A stretch of DNA of 64,000 nt from Ziziphus jujuba (Eukaryota; Streptophyta; Magnoliopsida; Rosales; Rhamnaceae), in the NCBI RefSeq assembly GCF_031755915.1, contig NC_083379.1, positions 26,598,001-26,662,000 on the forward strand, read 5' to 3'. The translations under genes and the position numbers were made by a program. Of this stretch, positions 34,601 to 45,600 are shown in pieces. Below the pieces are notes generated by a model, which made no database searches, was not told the DNA's origin, and saw only the letters and a program-made list of their open reading frames with translations. How positions within the stretch are numbered: the first letter of the stretch is position 1; the number at the start of each line of letters is the position of its first letter.

Positions 34601-35025
34601 CACTAGTTCAAGAAGGCATTATGGCACTTCAATGATAAATCAACATGATGAAGATTATCTTTCTAACTCTTTGGATGCAATGAGTTTTAAATACACAAGT
34701 TAATTCTCAATCTGGAAATTCTGAGATTCCAATTGTGTATCCAATTGGTCAAATGAGCTCACATAATCCTCACAGAGATTACGATGTTGATATCTTCAAT
34801 CATCCCATGTCTCAAAATGAATGTTACACTCCTCATTGGATAAATCCACACTATCCTCTACTTGGACAATTGGTTGGGATTGATAGAGAAAGATATACTT
34901 GGCACATCTACAATTACATGGAAAATTTCTCTAATATGATGAGTTGGAATGCCTATTGTTATACACGTGAAACATCAAGATATGATCATCAATTTGAAGA
35001 ACCAAGGAATTCTTTTTGGTATTAA
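31648..35025 (+). pseudogene. hAT transposase (BED finger, DUF659, hATC), broken
   Basis: The N-terminus (31648) has a BED-type finger with CKYC and then LKYHLAH. A frameshift in the A-run near 31890 shifts the frame to one holding an Asp-rich tract. Stops at 32124, 32254 and 32418 interrupt the linker. DUF659 is intact in 32430-33348 (CDEWTGPTK, VVTDNCSAF, CAAHCIDL); the acidic residues match catalytic positions of hAT transposases. Introns are inferred at 33349-33434, 33566-33642 and 33719-33832, the last with a GC donor. The last core exon has the dimerisation motif SSSACERNWSTF. After a shift near 34310, an acidic, Gly-rich tail continues to about 35025. The decay is light, a handful of lesions. 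Confidence 0.9.
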
Positions 35026-35358
35026 TAATGTATTAGGGATTATATTTGAGAATTTCTTGTATCTTACTATTATCTGTTAAATTTTCTATATTTTGGTGTG
35101 AATTAACTTTATATTTTATTCACTTATAAATAATTTGTTATATTTATAGAATATTTTATGATTATTGTATTCTAATTATTGTATTTCTATATAATTTTAT
35201 TATATTAATTATCTCATATATAAAAAATTGTATGCTAAATTAAAAATTTACAGTTTCCGTAACTTTACCAATATTTCCATCGATACCGACATTTCTATCG
35301 ATATTTCCGTAAAATCATACCCTCGACATTTCCATCGACATCGATATTTTCTTCACTG

Positions 35359-35366
35359 GTCATATG
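35359..35366. repeat. 8-bp target duplication of the hAT element (right)
   Basis: GTCATATG matches 28495-28502 exactly, and the E LTR resumes immediately after with CTTTAAGTAAGCTGACC. Confidence 0.93.
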
Positions 35367-35557
35367 CTTTAAGTAAGCTGACCATGGTTTGACCATCTTT
35401 AGTAGAGATGTTAGGATTTCCTATCATTGAAAAGACTTCTTGTACCAACCCGTTAAATACCTCCTTAAACCTCTTGGCTCGGGCTCTTATGATAGGTCCT
35501 TGAATAGCCTCTAATAGATCTTTGATCCATTGGATAGCCCTAGTCATGTCCTCATCA
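35367..35557 (-). repeat. Element E 3' LTR, U3-start part
   Basis: It matches 46490-46672 in order (TAAGTAAGCTGACCATGG, AGTAGAGATGTTAGGATT, GATAGGTCCTTGAATAGCC). On the minus strand the LTR begins TGATGAGGACATGAC. It also encodes the tail of the pol frame, PIIRARAKRFKEVFNGLVQ. Confidence 0.9.
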
Positions 35558-35570
35558 TTTCCCTCCTTTT
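35558..35570 (-). other. Polypurine tract of element E
   Basis: The minus strand reads AAAAGGAGGGAAA directly before the 3' LTR start TGATGAGG. Confidence 0.85.
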
Positions 35571-35599
35571 GAAAATGATTTGTCCTCAAAATATGCATT

Positions 35600-36470
35600 A
35601 AAAGGAGATAAATCGATAACATTGAATGTGACACTTACATTATACTCACTTGGAAGATCCAAACAATATGAATTGTTCTTGAGCCTTTCCAATACTTGAA
35701 ATGGCCCATCTCCTTTTGGAAGTAATTTGGATCTTCTTTGGATGGGAAATCTCTCTTTGTGCATATGCAAACTATACCCATTCACGAGGTTTAAACACCA
35801 CATGCTTGTGGCCCTTGTTAGCTTGTTTAGTATATTGTTCAGTCCTCCTCTCAATATTTGCAAGGGCTTTTTTCATGTAGTTGCTTCACAAATTTTGCAT
35901 TCTTTTTGCTATCTAAATTCACATGTTTAAAGGAGTTAAATACAAAGGAGTTAATGGATTAAAACCATAAACAATTTCAAATGGTGAATATTTAGTGGCA
36001 GAATGCACAGTTCTATTATATGCAAATTCTACATGTGGCAAACATTCTTCCCAAGTTTTTAGTTTCTACTAATTAATGTCCCTAATAATGTTGACAAAGT
36101 TCTATTAACTACCTCAGTTTATCCATCTATTTAAGGATAACAAGTAGTAGAAAATAATAGTTTCGTCCCTAACTTTGCCCACAAAATCTTCCAAAAATAA
36201 CTTAAAAACTTGGCATGTCTATCAGAAACAATAGTTCTAGGCATTCCATGTAATCTACTACTTTCTCTACAGAATAAATCAGAAATATGAGATGCATAAT
36301 CTGTTTTATTGCATGTAATAAAATGTGCCATTTTAGAAAATTTATCGACAACAACAAAGATAGAATCCTTACGTCTTTTAGTCCTTGGCAATCTCAAAAC
36401 AAAATCCATGCAAATTTTGCACCCAAGGTGTTTCAAGAATTAGCTATGGCATGTATAACCTATTGGGGTG
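35600..36470 (-). pseudogene. Element E integrase fragments
   Basis: The core appears in the frame 36131-36436 ([31 protein letters not shown]), giving two of the catalytic acidic residues in their usual context; DRDAKF or DRHTKF is the family form. The C-terminal domain follows in 35555-35863 (RFPIQRRSKLLPKGDG, LERLKNNSYCLDLPSEYN). Stops and shifts separate the pieces. This is the C-terminal domain to which RT is fused in A, B and C, here still in its normal place. Confidence 0.85.
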
Positions 36471-36700
36471 TGTTTTTGATTGGCTTGCCTACACTTGATA
36501 CACCTCTCACAAACTCTCTCTACATCCCTTTTCATGTGTGACCACTAAAAATACTCTTTTAATACATCTGAAGTCTTAGCCACTTCAAAATGACTCATTA
36601 AACCTCCACAATGTGACTCTATAACTAATAGTCTCGCATAGAACAAAAAGGAATGCAAAGCCTATTTTCCTTAAGTAAGAATCCATCAAACCTATAAAAT

Positions 36701-37291
36701 TTATTTACACCATGTTTTCTCACATAATTTGAAAATCTCTCCAAAATCACTATCTAAATCATACAATTCTTTTATTTGTTTAAAATCTAACATTTTACCA
36801 TCAAGAGTGGAAATCAAAGCGCTAGCTACAACATTTTCCTTACCTTGTTCGTAGCAAATAACATATGGAAAAGTTTCAATGTCTTCTACCCAAGCACCAA
36901 ATTCATGATGTGCTTCAACAAATTCATGATCAGAGTAAATCACGAATTCTTTAGGCCATAGGTAATGATGCCATGTTTCCAATGCCCTAACCAATGCATA
37001 TAACTCCTTACTATAAGTTGGATAGTTTAATGTAACTCCATACAATTTCTCACTGAAATATGCAATTGGTCTTCCTTCTTGCATCAAAACGACTTTAATA
37101 CCTATTTCTGAAGCATCACATTCAATTTCAGAAGTTTTAGCAAAATTAGGTACAACGAGTAAAAGTGCATTTGACAATTTATCCTTGAGTAATTGGAATG
37201 CACGTTCTTGTTTTGCTCCCCATTTGAACGTTTGGTTCTTCTTGATCACCTCAGTAATGGGGGTGGGTATGGAGCTAAAAATCCTTGGCAA
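36701..37291 (-). pseudogene. Element E RNase H fragment
   Basis: The 196-residue frame shows [18 protein letters not shown] (connection), then [32 protein letters not shown] and VIYSDHEF, the ordered RNase H blocks with their acidic residues. The block after SDHEF is deleted or altered (the ..SLKYI..Q..LN.RH part). The frame then reaches integrase N-terminal text ([14 protein letters not shown]). Confidence 0.85.
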
Positions 37292-38184
37292 ACCTCTTGT
37301 ATAAGCTTGCTAAGCCATGAAAACTCCTTGCTTGACTAACATTTGTAGATGTCGGCTAATCTTTAATTGCTTTTACTTTCTCTTTATGAATAGAAATTCC
37401 ATTAAAACTAACAACAAAACCTAAGAAAATCAACTTATCCACAAAAAGGTGCATTTTTTCAAGTTAGCAAACTATTTTTCTTTTCTAAGTACTTCTAAAA
37501 CTGATCTAAGGTGTAAAACATGCTCATCTAAATTCTTACTATAAATCAAAATGTCATCAAAATAAACTACAACAAATTTACCAATAAAAGCATGTATAAA
37601 CATGGGTCATGAATCTTATAAAGATATTAGGTGCATTAGTTAGGCCAAACGGCATAACCATCTATTCATAAAGACAGTTTTTTCCATTCATCATCTTTTT
37701 TCATCCTAATTTGGTGATAACCACTTTTCAAATCAATTTTAGAGAAAATGAAAGAACCATGCAATTCAACCAACATATTATCTAACCTACGGATAGGATG
37801 ACGATACTTTATCGTTATATTGTTGATGGCATGACAATCTACACACATTCTCCAAGTTCCATCCTTCTTCGGCACCAATAACACAGGAACAACACATGGA
37901 CCCATACTCTCCTTCACATACCCTTTCTCTAGAAGTTCATTTACCTGCCTTTGAAGCTCCTTTGTCTACTTGGGATTACTTCTACAAAAGGGTCGATTTG
38001 GAATGGAAGCTCTGAGTGTGAAATCAATTTGATGTTCTATTCCCCTAAGTGGCGACAATCCAGGTGGCATCTCCTCTTGAAAAACATCTTTGAACTCCTG
38101 CAACGAAGACATAAAAGCACTATGTAAAACAAGATCATAAGGCTTAGCCAAATAATGTAAATGATATGAGCCTAAGCAATCCAA
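37292..38184 (-). pseudogene. Element E RT and pre-RT fragments
   Basis: Reading down from 38184: SLQEFKDVFQEEMPPGLSPL, then RGIEHQIDF, then (37666-37917) [35 protein letters not shown]. Further left the active-site segment reads [11 protein letters not shown] on the minus strand near 37560-37530, so YFDD is intact here. A TAG at about 37965 and several other stops divide it. Confidence 0.83.
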
Positions 38185-38845
38185 CCTAGATTCGTATAAA
38201 TTAAAGCGCGATCGTCTAATTGATTCAGGTTCTTATGGAATGAATGAGGCCACAAAAGGGTTGCAGAATTACCCTATTAATAAGCCAAGGATTGAACTCT
38301 AATTCTCAAGTTAGAAAAGTTCAAAGGATAGTTGTTAGAGAACAAAAAGATTTAACTTTCATAAGTATTCAATTTTGCTAAAGATCAAAAGTTATTGTAT
38401 TAATGAAATTGAAGCCTTTTATAGGCAAAAATAATAAAAAAATTCGTCTAAAATATCCGGGAAAAACATCTTTGAAATCCTGCAACGAAGACATAACAGC
38501 ACTATGCAAAACAAGATCATTAGGGTTAGCCAAATAATGTAAATGATACGAGCCTAAGCAATCCAACCTAGATTCGTACGAACTAAACCACGATCGTCCA
38601 ATTGATTTAGGTTCTTATGGAATGAATGAGGCCATAAAAGGGTTGCAGAATTACCCTGTTGATAAGGCAAGGATTGAGCTTTAATTCTCAAGTTAGAAAA
38701 GTTTAAAGGATAGTTGTTAGATAACCAAAAGGTTTAACTCTCACAAATATTAAATTTTGCTAAAGATCAAAGTTATTGTATTAATGAAATTGAAACCTTA
38801 TGCAAAAATAATAAGAAATTCATCCAAAAGGCCTTCCTAAACACA
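38080..38845 (-). repeat. 382-bp tandem duplication joining pre-RT and LTR text
   Basis: AAAAACATCTTTGAAxTCCTGCAACG begins at 38080 and again at 38462; about 380 bp repeat with few differences. Each unit contains pre-RT coding text (LHYLA, SLQxFKDVF on the minus strand) joined directly to LTR U5-like text (GGAATGAATGAGGCCAxAAAAGGGTTG). So a pol-LTR junction formed first and was then duplicated. Confidence 0.9.
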
Positions 38846-39450
38846 AAACCCTAAATTTTAGCTTATTTCCTATTTTAAGTTTGACTAGTCAACATCTTAA
38901 TAGTTTAGGAATGTGTCTAATTACATCACAACTAAAGATTAGGAAACTAGTTAATTTTCCAACCAAAATAATAAAAAACATAATAAAAATTAAACTTCCT
39001 AAAATCAAAATAAACTAAAATTGTAAAACTTTGTGATCAAGTAAGACACATAATTGGCTTAGAAAGGAAATAATCTTTTCAAGCTATGTTGGACAACCAC
39101 TTAGATGCCACATGTCCAAAGATGCCATGTCATTAAAGTGCCACATCATCATGCTCTTGAGATATTACCAAATTGCCCCTCATGTTGTTTTCCTTCAAGT
39201 TTTCATATCTGCAAGCTTCAATGCTCAATATTGTTGTTATTTTTGATTATTCCGTAACAAAAACTCTTACATTATTAATTGATAAGCACCTCCCAAATGC
39301 TTATTTAAACCTCTTTGCACAAGCTCTAGTAATTGGTCTAGTTGAAAACTCCAATGGCTCAGGACTCATCTTTGAGTGCTCCCATAATGATCCTCATCAC
39401 CTCCACACTCCGGTTGCCTTGTGTAAGGTTCTGCAACTTCTAGTATAGAT
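38170..39450 (-). repeat. LTR fragment within element E (minus)
   Basis: Read on the minus strand, the segment from about 39450 resembles LTR U3 (CTAGAxCAATTACTAGAGCTTG, related to the PITRARAK-coding part), then a TATA-like CCTATAAAAGGC near 38420, then U5 text. It interrupts element E between gag and pol. It is a different subfamily from E's own LTR. Boundaries are approximate. Confidence 0.55.
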
Positions 39451-39489
39451 CCCGGTTGATGCACATCACACTTCCAACAATCCCTTTCA

Positions 39490-40145
39490 GCTGCCTTAAG
39501 GCCCAATTACTTGAAGTAGAGCCAAAAGATTCAAGGAGGCCTTATTTGCATTCATGAAGGATCTTGATGTATTTAAAGAGGAGGACATTACCAAACCCAC
39601 TTTTAAGAATTCCAAGTTTAAGAACAACTATTTGACAGCCTAAGATCAAGTGTTCTTGGTTTGGAAAGTAAGCCAAAATTAAAGAGGGACGTATTAGGCT
39701 TGGAGAATTATAAAATGGGCTGTTTTGGTGCCATTTTAAGAGACCAAGTATTTTAGAACATTTAGGCCATGTAATTTGATGCTAGCTAGGCCCAACTAGG
39801 TTAAATTAAGCATTAAATTTATCTTGGTAATTTTGGACGTGTAATAACTATATAACGTAATTCTAGCTGGTTCAAAATAAGTCAAAATAATCTTTAATGC
39901 TTTGTTTAGGGTTTCTAAAGAGTCTTAGACTCTATTTAAGGATTTTATTTTTCCATTTATAAAGAGATTGGTTTTTTTGAATGAAATTTTCTCTCATTGA
40001 GAATTGGGTTTTCATCATTATTCTTGGACCTCCAGGTTACTCACTTGAGAGTGTCTTTATACTTATGGTTTTTATCTTCCATAGATAAAGGGTCATAAGT
40101 TAATACCATAGGTTCCTACCTCTAAATAGGTAGTGGATCTTGGTT
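39490..40145 (+). repeat. LTR fragment within element E (plus)
   Basis: The start resembles the PITRARAKRLKEA-coding part of gypsy LTRs (CCCAATTACTTGAAGTAGAG). Later there are U5-like features (GTTACTCACTTGAGAGTGTC and CTACCTCTAAATAGGTAGTG). It lies head to head with the minus-strand LTR fragment at 38170-39450. The ends cannot be fixed. Confidence 0.45.
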
Positions 40146-40540
40146 GGATATATTTTATTTTATTCTAATTTTTTTTCTTTTTTTTTTCCTTCTATATTTA
40201 ATTTCCTTGCAATTGTTTTTCATCCCATCTCCATATCCAATCACCATCTGGTTATTCACTTTCATTTCATTGACTCAAAATCATCATCTCACTACCATAC
40301 ACACATCCGTGAGCGTATCACCGGTAGTAATGGCTTGGGACAAATCGTTTCCTCATCACGATTTTCATCTTATCTCATGTTCCAATAGGACATTCTCCAT
40401 TCCTCTTCCTACTTTTGCACAATTGATCCCACCAAATAATAGCATAATCGGTAAACTCTACAATTGTAAACTTTACCTTTTTGGGGTTTAGAGTAGGATC
40501 AGCAATCAAAAACCAAACTCCATCTTCTTTTCCCACTCCA
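40146..40540. other. Unassigned sequence inside element E
   Basis: The stretch is T/C-rich. The short frames at 40140-40491 show no recognised motif. It lies between the plus-strand LTR fragment and the gag remnant and may be leader sequence of the element that left that LTR. Confidence 0.35.
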
Positions 40541-40544
40541 AATA

Positions 40545-41064
40545 TGCTTTAGAATCACTCTTCCCTTGGAGCGTTGATATCTTCATTTTAATTCCACTAA
40601 AATCATTAACTTTACTCCCATCTTGGCCTTGGTAGCATGTTGAAATGTTAACTTCTTCATCCTCAAAGTCCTCTTCTTGAAATGTTTCAAAAGTCGACCT
40701 CTGTGGTTTGTACGACCTCCGTCTTCCTCTTCAATGACCTGCGTTAGGTATTCTTTATGGTGGCATTTGAAAGGAATTCTCCATCTGGTCCATTTTTTCA
40801 TGCATTGGCTCCAATTCATTCTTTATTAATCTCTTAAGTTCCCCCATCATGGCTTGCTTCATGAATTTGGATCAAAAGTGGCTTCATCTTGACTAGTTTC
40901 TTTACCGTGGTCTTGAAACATAGTTCTATAAAATTTGGTTGATGACAAGAAGTATCCTCACTCACTCCCTCATGCATTTCACTCAAAAATTTGAATTTCA
41001 AACCACTCATGTTTTGCTTCAATATTCGGCTTTTTCTATAATAAACTCTCTTACCTTTTTCCAT
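40545..41064 (-). pseudogene. Element E gag N-terminal fragment
   Basis: On the minus strand the order is a basic N-terminus (41064), then MHEKMDQMENSFQMP, RGRRRSYKPQR, an acidic run, and IKMKISTLQGKSDSKAYLEW, homologous to KMKIPSFQGKSDPxAYLEWE of A and B. The fragment stops at KKMEFGF followed by a stop near 40550; the rest of gag and the protease are missing. Frames change near 40830. Confidence 0.75.
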
Positions 41065-41706
41065 TTTAATTATTCATTAAGTTCTTATAGAACAAGTTAC
41101 AAACAATCCATACTTGCCAGCAACAGTTCAAAGAAACTTAATAATTAATTCAAGGGTAAAAAGAAGTATAGAACAACAATATAGGCAAGAATAGAAAGAG
41201 ATATAGAACAATAAGATAGGTAAAAATAAAGAAATGAATAAAAGGAAATAAAGAAAGAATATTAAGAAATAATATTGATATATTTCAGATTTCACAATAA
41301 GGAATTCCTTAGGTACTAATAATCAATTTCCAAAATATTTGCTTCTAGAATCGAAACCATAATAAGTTAAATCGAACCACAAAAACTGAGTTTCTTTTCT
41401 TTCTTTTTTTTCTTAATTTTTTTTTATCTGAAATGTGAAGATAATAAATAAAGGAAATCAGAACAAACAAAACACTAATAGGAAGGAAAGCTAAACAAGA
41501 GAAACCAAAACTTTAATTTTTCTTTTCTTTTTTTATTTTTTTTATGGCACACATAATAAGGAACTTTTTTTTTTTTTATATGGATAAGGTGAAAACAATA
41601 CAAAAAGAACTACGAAAGCAAAAGGAAGACAAACACGAAGAGATTAGGTGCCATGGAAAATCAAAGAAACAAAAACAAAGATAACCAATCTGATTTTAGA
41701 ACCTAT
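41065..41706 (-). other. Element E 5' leader
   Basis: This A-rich non-coding stretch separates the primer site from gag, as in the other elements. It contains poly-T runs (about 41400-41425, 41520-41580). No gene is visible. Confidence 0.6.
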
Positions 41707-41717
41707 CTCTGATACCA
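41707..41717 (-). other. Primer binding site of element E, tRNA-iMet
   Basis: The minus strand reads TGGTATCAGAG, complementary to initiator tRNA-Met, 3 bp inside the 5' LTR that begins at 41721. Confidence 0.9.
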
Positions 41718-41720
41718 AAT

Positions 41721-42067
41721 TGATACATACTTAACCCAAAAAAGAATTAAGCATGTAAGAAAAACAACAAAGATGGTCTAAAATCATATTATATGCTGAA
41801 AACCTCGACCCACTATCTATAAAGAGACAGGAACCTTGGTATGTGAAGAAGCCACAATTGATTATAAAAGAACCAATTGATAAGTCTAAGATGCCACTAG
41901 CAAAGCTTGATAAGTTCACAAAGAACAAAGAGAATAATTTTCTCCAAAAACAATATTTCTCAAAAAATGAAGGTATGAATCTTATTCATGTATAAAGCCA
42001 TATATATAGGGTTAGAAAAATACAAGGAAACAAAACTATATATGGTTAAATATGACATAGGGTAATG
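41721..42067 (-). repeat. Element E 5' LTR, U5-side part
   Basis: The match to 27960-28330 is clear and collinear. It breaks off at ...ATAGGGTAATG, where element B begins with an A-rich tract, and resumes at 46278. Confidence 0.9.
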
Positions 42068-42593
42068 AAAAAAAACAAAAAAACAAAAAAACAAAAAAAC
42101 AAAAAAAAATTATTGTTCTTGTGGTTTGTGGCATTGAATTATTGAGATTTCAAGAGAAACCAAGCAGTGAATTTTTTTTTTTTTTTTTTTTGATTTGAGG
42201 AGCACCAAAAACAAGCCAAAATCAATACCGAAGATAAGGTTTGTTGAATATTCACTAATTCCATTTTGCAAATCTCATTCCAATTTGTTCTTCACATTCT
42301 AATTTCTTTTGTTCTTGCTAAATTTCTTATTGAGCTTTCATTGTTGCCTTTTTCTTGTTACTTTTCATTCTATTTGTCTTTTTAGTCTTATATCCATAAC
42401 TGTTTGGTAGATCTATTTGGATTTTTACTTGCTAGTTTGTTTTAGTTTGAAATTAGTTTGCAAAGAACCAAATAGAATTACTAAAGTAGTAAAAGGCAAG
42501 AGAGGTGAGAATTATAGAGGGTAAAAGCCGAACTATAACTAGAGTACAAACACGAGTGACCTTGAGTTTGAGCAAGAGACTTGATGGAGTGTT
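42068..42593 (+). other. Element B partial 5' leader
   Basis: After the A-rich run the sequence follows the leader of A from TATTGTTCTTGTGG (A 13591) with few differences. The interval contains a T-run at 42173-42191. The part of the leader before this point, and the LTR, are absent. Confidence 0.8.
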
Positions 42594-44351
42594 GTGAGGT
42601 CTTTCTTTTTTCCTAACAAATTTTGCAAACAAATCATGTCACAAGACAAAAGCAAAGAAAGCATGGATGAAACTCCAGGTGTGGTTGATCCGAAGTTATA
42701 CATTCAAGCCATGGTGGGAGAACTTCAAAGAGCACTACGATTGGAGATGGGGCAGGTCCATGATAGGTTGGTTAGGATGGAATCATCAATCCTAACACCG
42801 CAGCCACAACCTCCACAAAGGTTTGCTCATGGACGTGGTAGAGGAAGAAATACTCCAAGAAAGGAAGAATGGGAACGTGTGGGATATGACTATGAGGAAG
42901 AAGAGGAAGAAATCGGTTCAAGAACCAACCAATTCCATGCGAGAGAGAGGTTAGACCGAGGCAGTGACTATGGAGGAATTAAGATGAAAATACCATCATT
43001 CCAAGGTAAAAGTGATCCAGAAGCATATCTCGAGTGGGAGAAGAGGATTGAGATGGTATTTGATTGTTAGAACTACTCCGAGGCAAAAAAGGTGAAATTA
43101 GCCGCTATTGAATTCACTGACTATGCTATTGGATGGTGGGACAAAGAGACACTTTCTAGGAGGCAAGCAAAACAAAGACCTATAGATACATGGGAGAAGA
43201 TGAAGGCTTTGATGAGGAAGCATTTTGTACCTAGCCATTACTATAGGAGCATTTTTCAGAAATTACAAAGCTTGTCTCAAGGAAATAGAAGTGTGGAGGA
43301 CTATTATAAGGAGATGGAAATACTTATGATGAGGACTAATGTTGAGGAGGATAGGGAGGCTACAATGGCACATTTCTTGGCTGGTTTGAATAGGAAAATA
43401 GTAAATCAAGTGGACTTGCACCATTATGTGGAGATTAAGGAGATGCTGCACATGGCCATCAAAGTAGAGCAACAACTCAAGAGGAGGGGTACCACAAGAC
43501 CTAGTATTGCTCAACACACTTGGAAAGCAAGCCCATTCACATGGAAACCAAATCAGCCCATATTTGAAGATAAAGCCACCACACGGCCTAAATTCGAAGT
43601 TAAGGCTGAACCATCCTCATCTAAGCAAGTAAGTAAATCTAATTCATATTCAACTAGAAATCGAGATATCATATGCTTTAAATGTCAAGGCAGAGGTCAT
43701 ATTGCAAGTCAATGTCCTAATAAGAGGGTCATGGTGATTCGGAAAAGTGGAGACATTGAAACTGAAGAAGAAAAGTTGGACAAGGAATCCATGCCACCAT
43801 TGGAGGATGTTGGAGATGAAGATGAAGAAGATTATAAGTATCTAGTTGGAGGGGACTTGTCATTGGTTGCTAGAAGAGCTTTAATTGTGTATAAAGATGA
43901 GAAGGAAGTGCAACGAGAGAACATCTTTCATACTAGGTGCAAAGTCAAGGATAAGGTATGTAGTATGATTATTGATGGAGGAAGTTGTACTAATGTTGCT
44001 AGTCTTACTATGGTTGAAAAGCTAGGTTTACCCACTATGAAGCATCCAGAACCATATAAGCTACAGTGGCTTAATGAATGTGGAGAGTTGAAGGTGAATA
44101 GGCAAGTGAAGATTGCATTCTCTATTGGTGATTATGAAGATGAGGTTATTTGTGATGTGGTATCAATGCAAGCTGGTCATTTGCTTTTAGGACCTCCGTG
44201 GCAATTTGATAGAGATACAAATCATCATGGTCGAACTAATAAGGTTGTCTTCAATTTCGAGGGTAAACGAGTGGTGCTTATGCCGATGACTCCTAAACAA
44301 GTTTTTGATGATCAACTGGCTTTACAAAGGCAGAGAGAAGTTGAACAATAA
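42594..44351 (+). pseudogene. Element B gag-protease
   Basis: One frame runs 42594-44351 with a single internal TAG at 43068-43070, where A has CAG. It has the same order as A: MSQDKSKES start, KMKIPSFQGKSDPEAYLEWE, the gag core, zinc knuckle CFKCQGRGHIASQC, acidic linker, protease MIIDGGSC and QAGHLLLGPPW. The Gly for Ser in DGGSC is shared with A, while GPPW (GRPW in A) is private. The TAA at 44349-44351 follows REVEQ, where A reads on through EQQYNQ. Confidence 0.88.
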
Positions 44352-44409
44352 CACACTCAAACTGTATCCAACCACCAAGAGAAGAAAAAGAGTGGTGAGG
44401 ATGAGAGAG

Positions 44410-45600
44410 TGTGAAAAAGAAAAGAAAAAGAGTGCAAAACAGAGTAAGATGAAGAAGCTTTTTTGTTGTAGAAAGCCTATGATTGTAATGATGTACAAAG
44501 AAGCATATATGAATCATTTAATTAACCCTGATGAATATGTTTTTCCTAGTTCTATTGTTTCTCTTTTGCAGCAGTTCGATGATATCTTTCCCGAGGAGAT
44601 TCCAAGTGGGTTACCACTAATTAGAGGGATCGAACATCAAATTGATTTTGTTCCAGGATCAACAATTCCAAACCGGCCAACTTATAGGAGTAATCGAGAG
44701 GGGACAAAGGAACTTCAAAGGCAAGTAAGTGAATTGCTTGAAAAGGGGTATGTTAGAGAGAGCATGAGTCCATGTGCTATACCTGTAGGGCTATTAGTCC
44801 CTAAGAAAGATGAAACATGGAGAATGTGTGTAGATTGTAGGGCTATTAATAATATAACTATCAAATATCGTCACCCTATTCCTAGGTTAGATGATATGCT
44901 TGATGAATTGTATGGTGCATGCATGTTTTCAAAAATTGATCTTAAGAGTGGTTATCATCAAATTCTCATGAAGGAAGGTTATAAATGGAGAACAGCATTT
45001 AAAACAAAGCATGGTTTGTGTGAGTGGTTGGTTATGCCATTTGGATTAACTAATGCACCTAGCACTTTCATGAGATTAATGAAGCATGTCATGCGTCCAT
45101 TTATTGGGAAATTTATGGTTGTTGATTTTGATGATATTCTTGTATATAGTAGAAATTTACATAAGCATCTAGAGCTTCTTAGGATAATTTTAGGAGTGCT
45201 TAGGAAGGAAAGATTATTTGCTAATCTTAAGAAGTATGATTTTTGCAAAGATGAACTTGTATTTTTAGAATTTATTGTGAAACTGTTTGACCCAGGAGAT
45301 TGGGTTTGGTTGCACATAAGGAAGTCGAGGTTTCCAAAACAACAAAAGTCTAAACTCATGCCGCATGGAGATGGTCCATTCCATACAAGTTGGATCTTTC
45401 AGGTGAGTATAATGTGAGTGCTACTTTTAATGTCACTGATTTATCTTCTTTTTGTGCAGGTGATGATTTGAGGACAAATCCTTTTCAAGAGGAGGGAAAT
45501 GATGAGGACATGACCAAGAGCCCTTCAAGATGGAGCCTAGATCCACTTCAAATGTCTACAGGACCCATAACCCGAGCATGAGCAAAGAGATTGAAAGAGG
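44410..45600 (+). pseudogene. Element B truncated RT fused to integrase C-terminus
   Basis: The frame 44305-45417 contains QQFDDIFPEEIPSGLP, the RT blocks [30 protein letters not shown] and [16 protein letters not shown], and the altered active site [11 protein letters not shown]. After DELVFLEFI it goes straight to VKLFDPGDWVWLHIRK, the same junction as in A. A deletion near 45385 removes LERLNDNAYKL-type text and shifts the frame; the tail resumes in 45390-45581 (GEYNVSATFNVTDLSSF, then GPITRA). Confidence 0.85.
45487..45499 (+). other. Polypurine tract of element B
   Basis: AAGAGGAGGGAAA precedes the LTR start TGATGAGG, as in A, and likewise lies inside the pol frame. Confidence 0.85.

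Larger units (their letters stand above)
28503..35358 (+). mobile_element. Complete hAT transposon, 6856 bp
   Basis: The ends are TAGGGAAGCAAAAATCGGCG at 28503 and, on the other strand, CAGTGAAGAAAATATCGATG at 35358; 14 of 20 positions match, which fits short, imperfect hAT inverted repeats. The 8-bp duplication GTCATATG flanks them. Inside are a CGGCC-rich left subterminal region, about 1.8 kb of TTA-rich repeats and a transposase pseudogene with BED finger, DUF659 and hATC regions. It interrupts the 3' LTR of element E. Confidence 0.93.
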
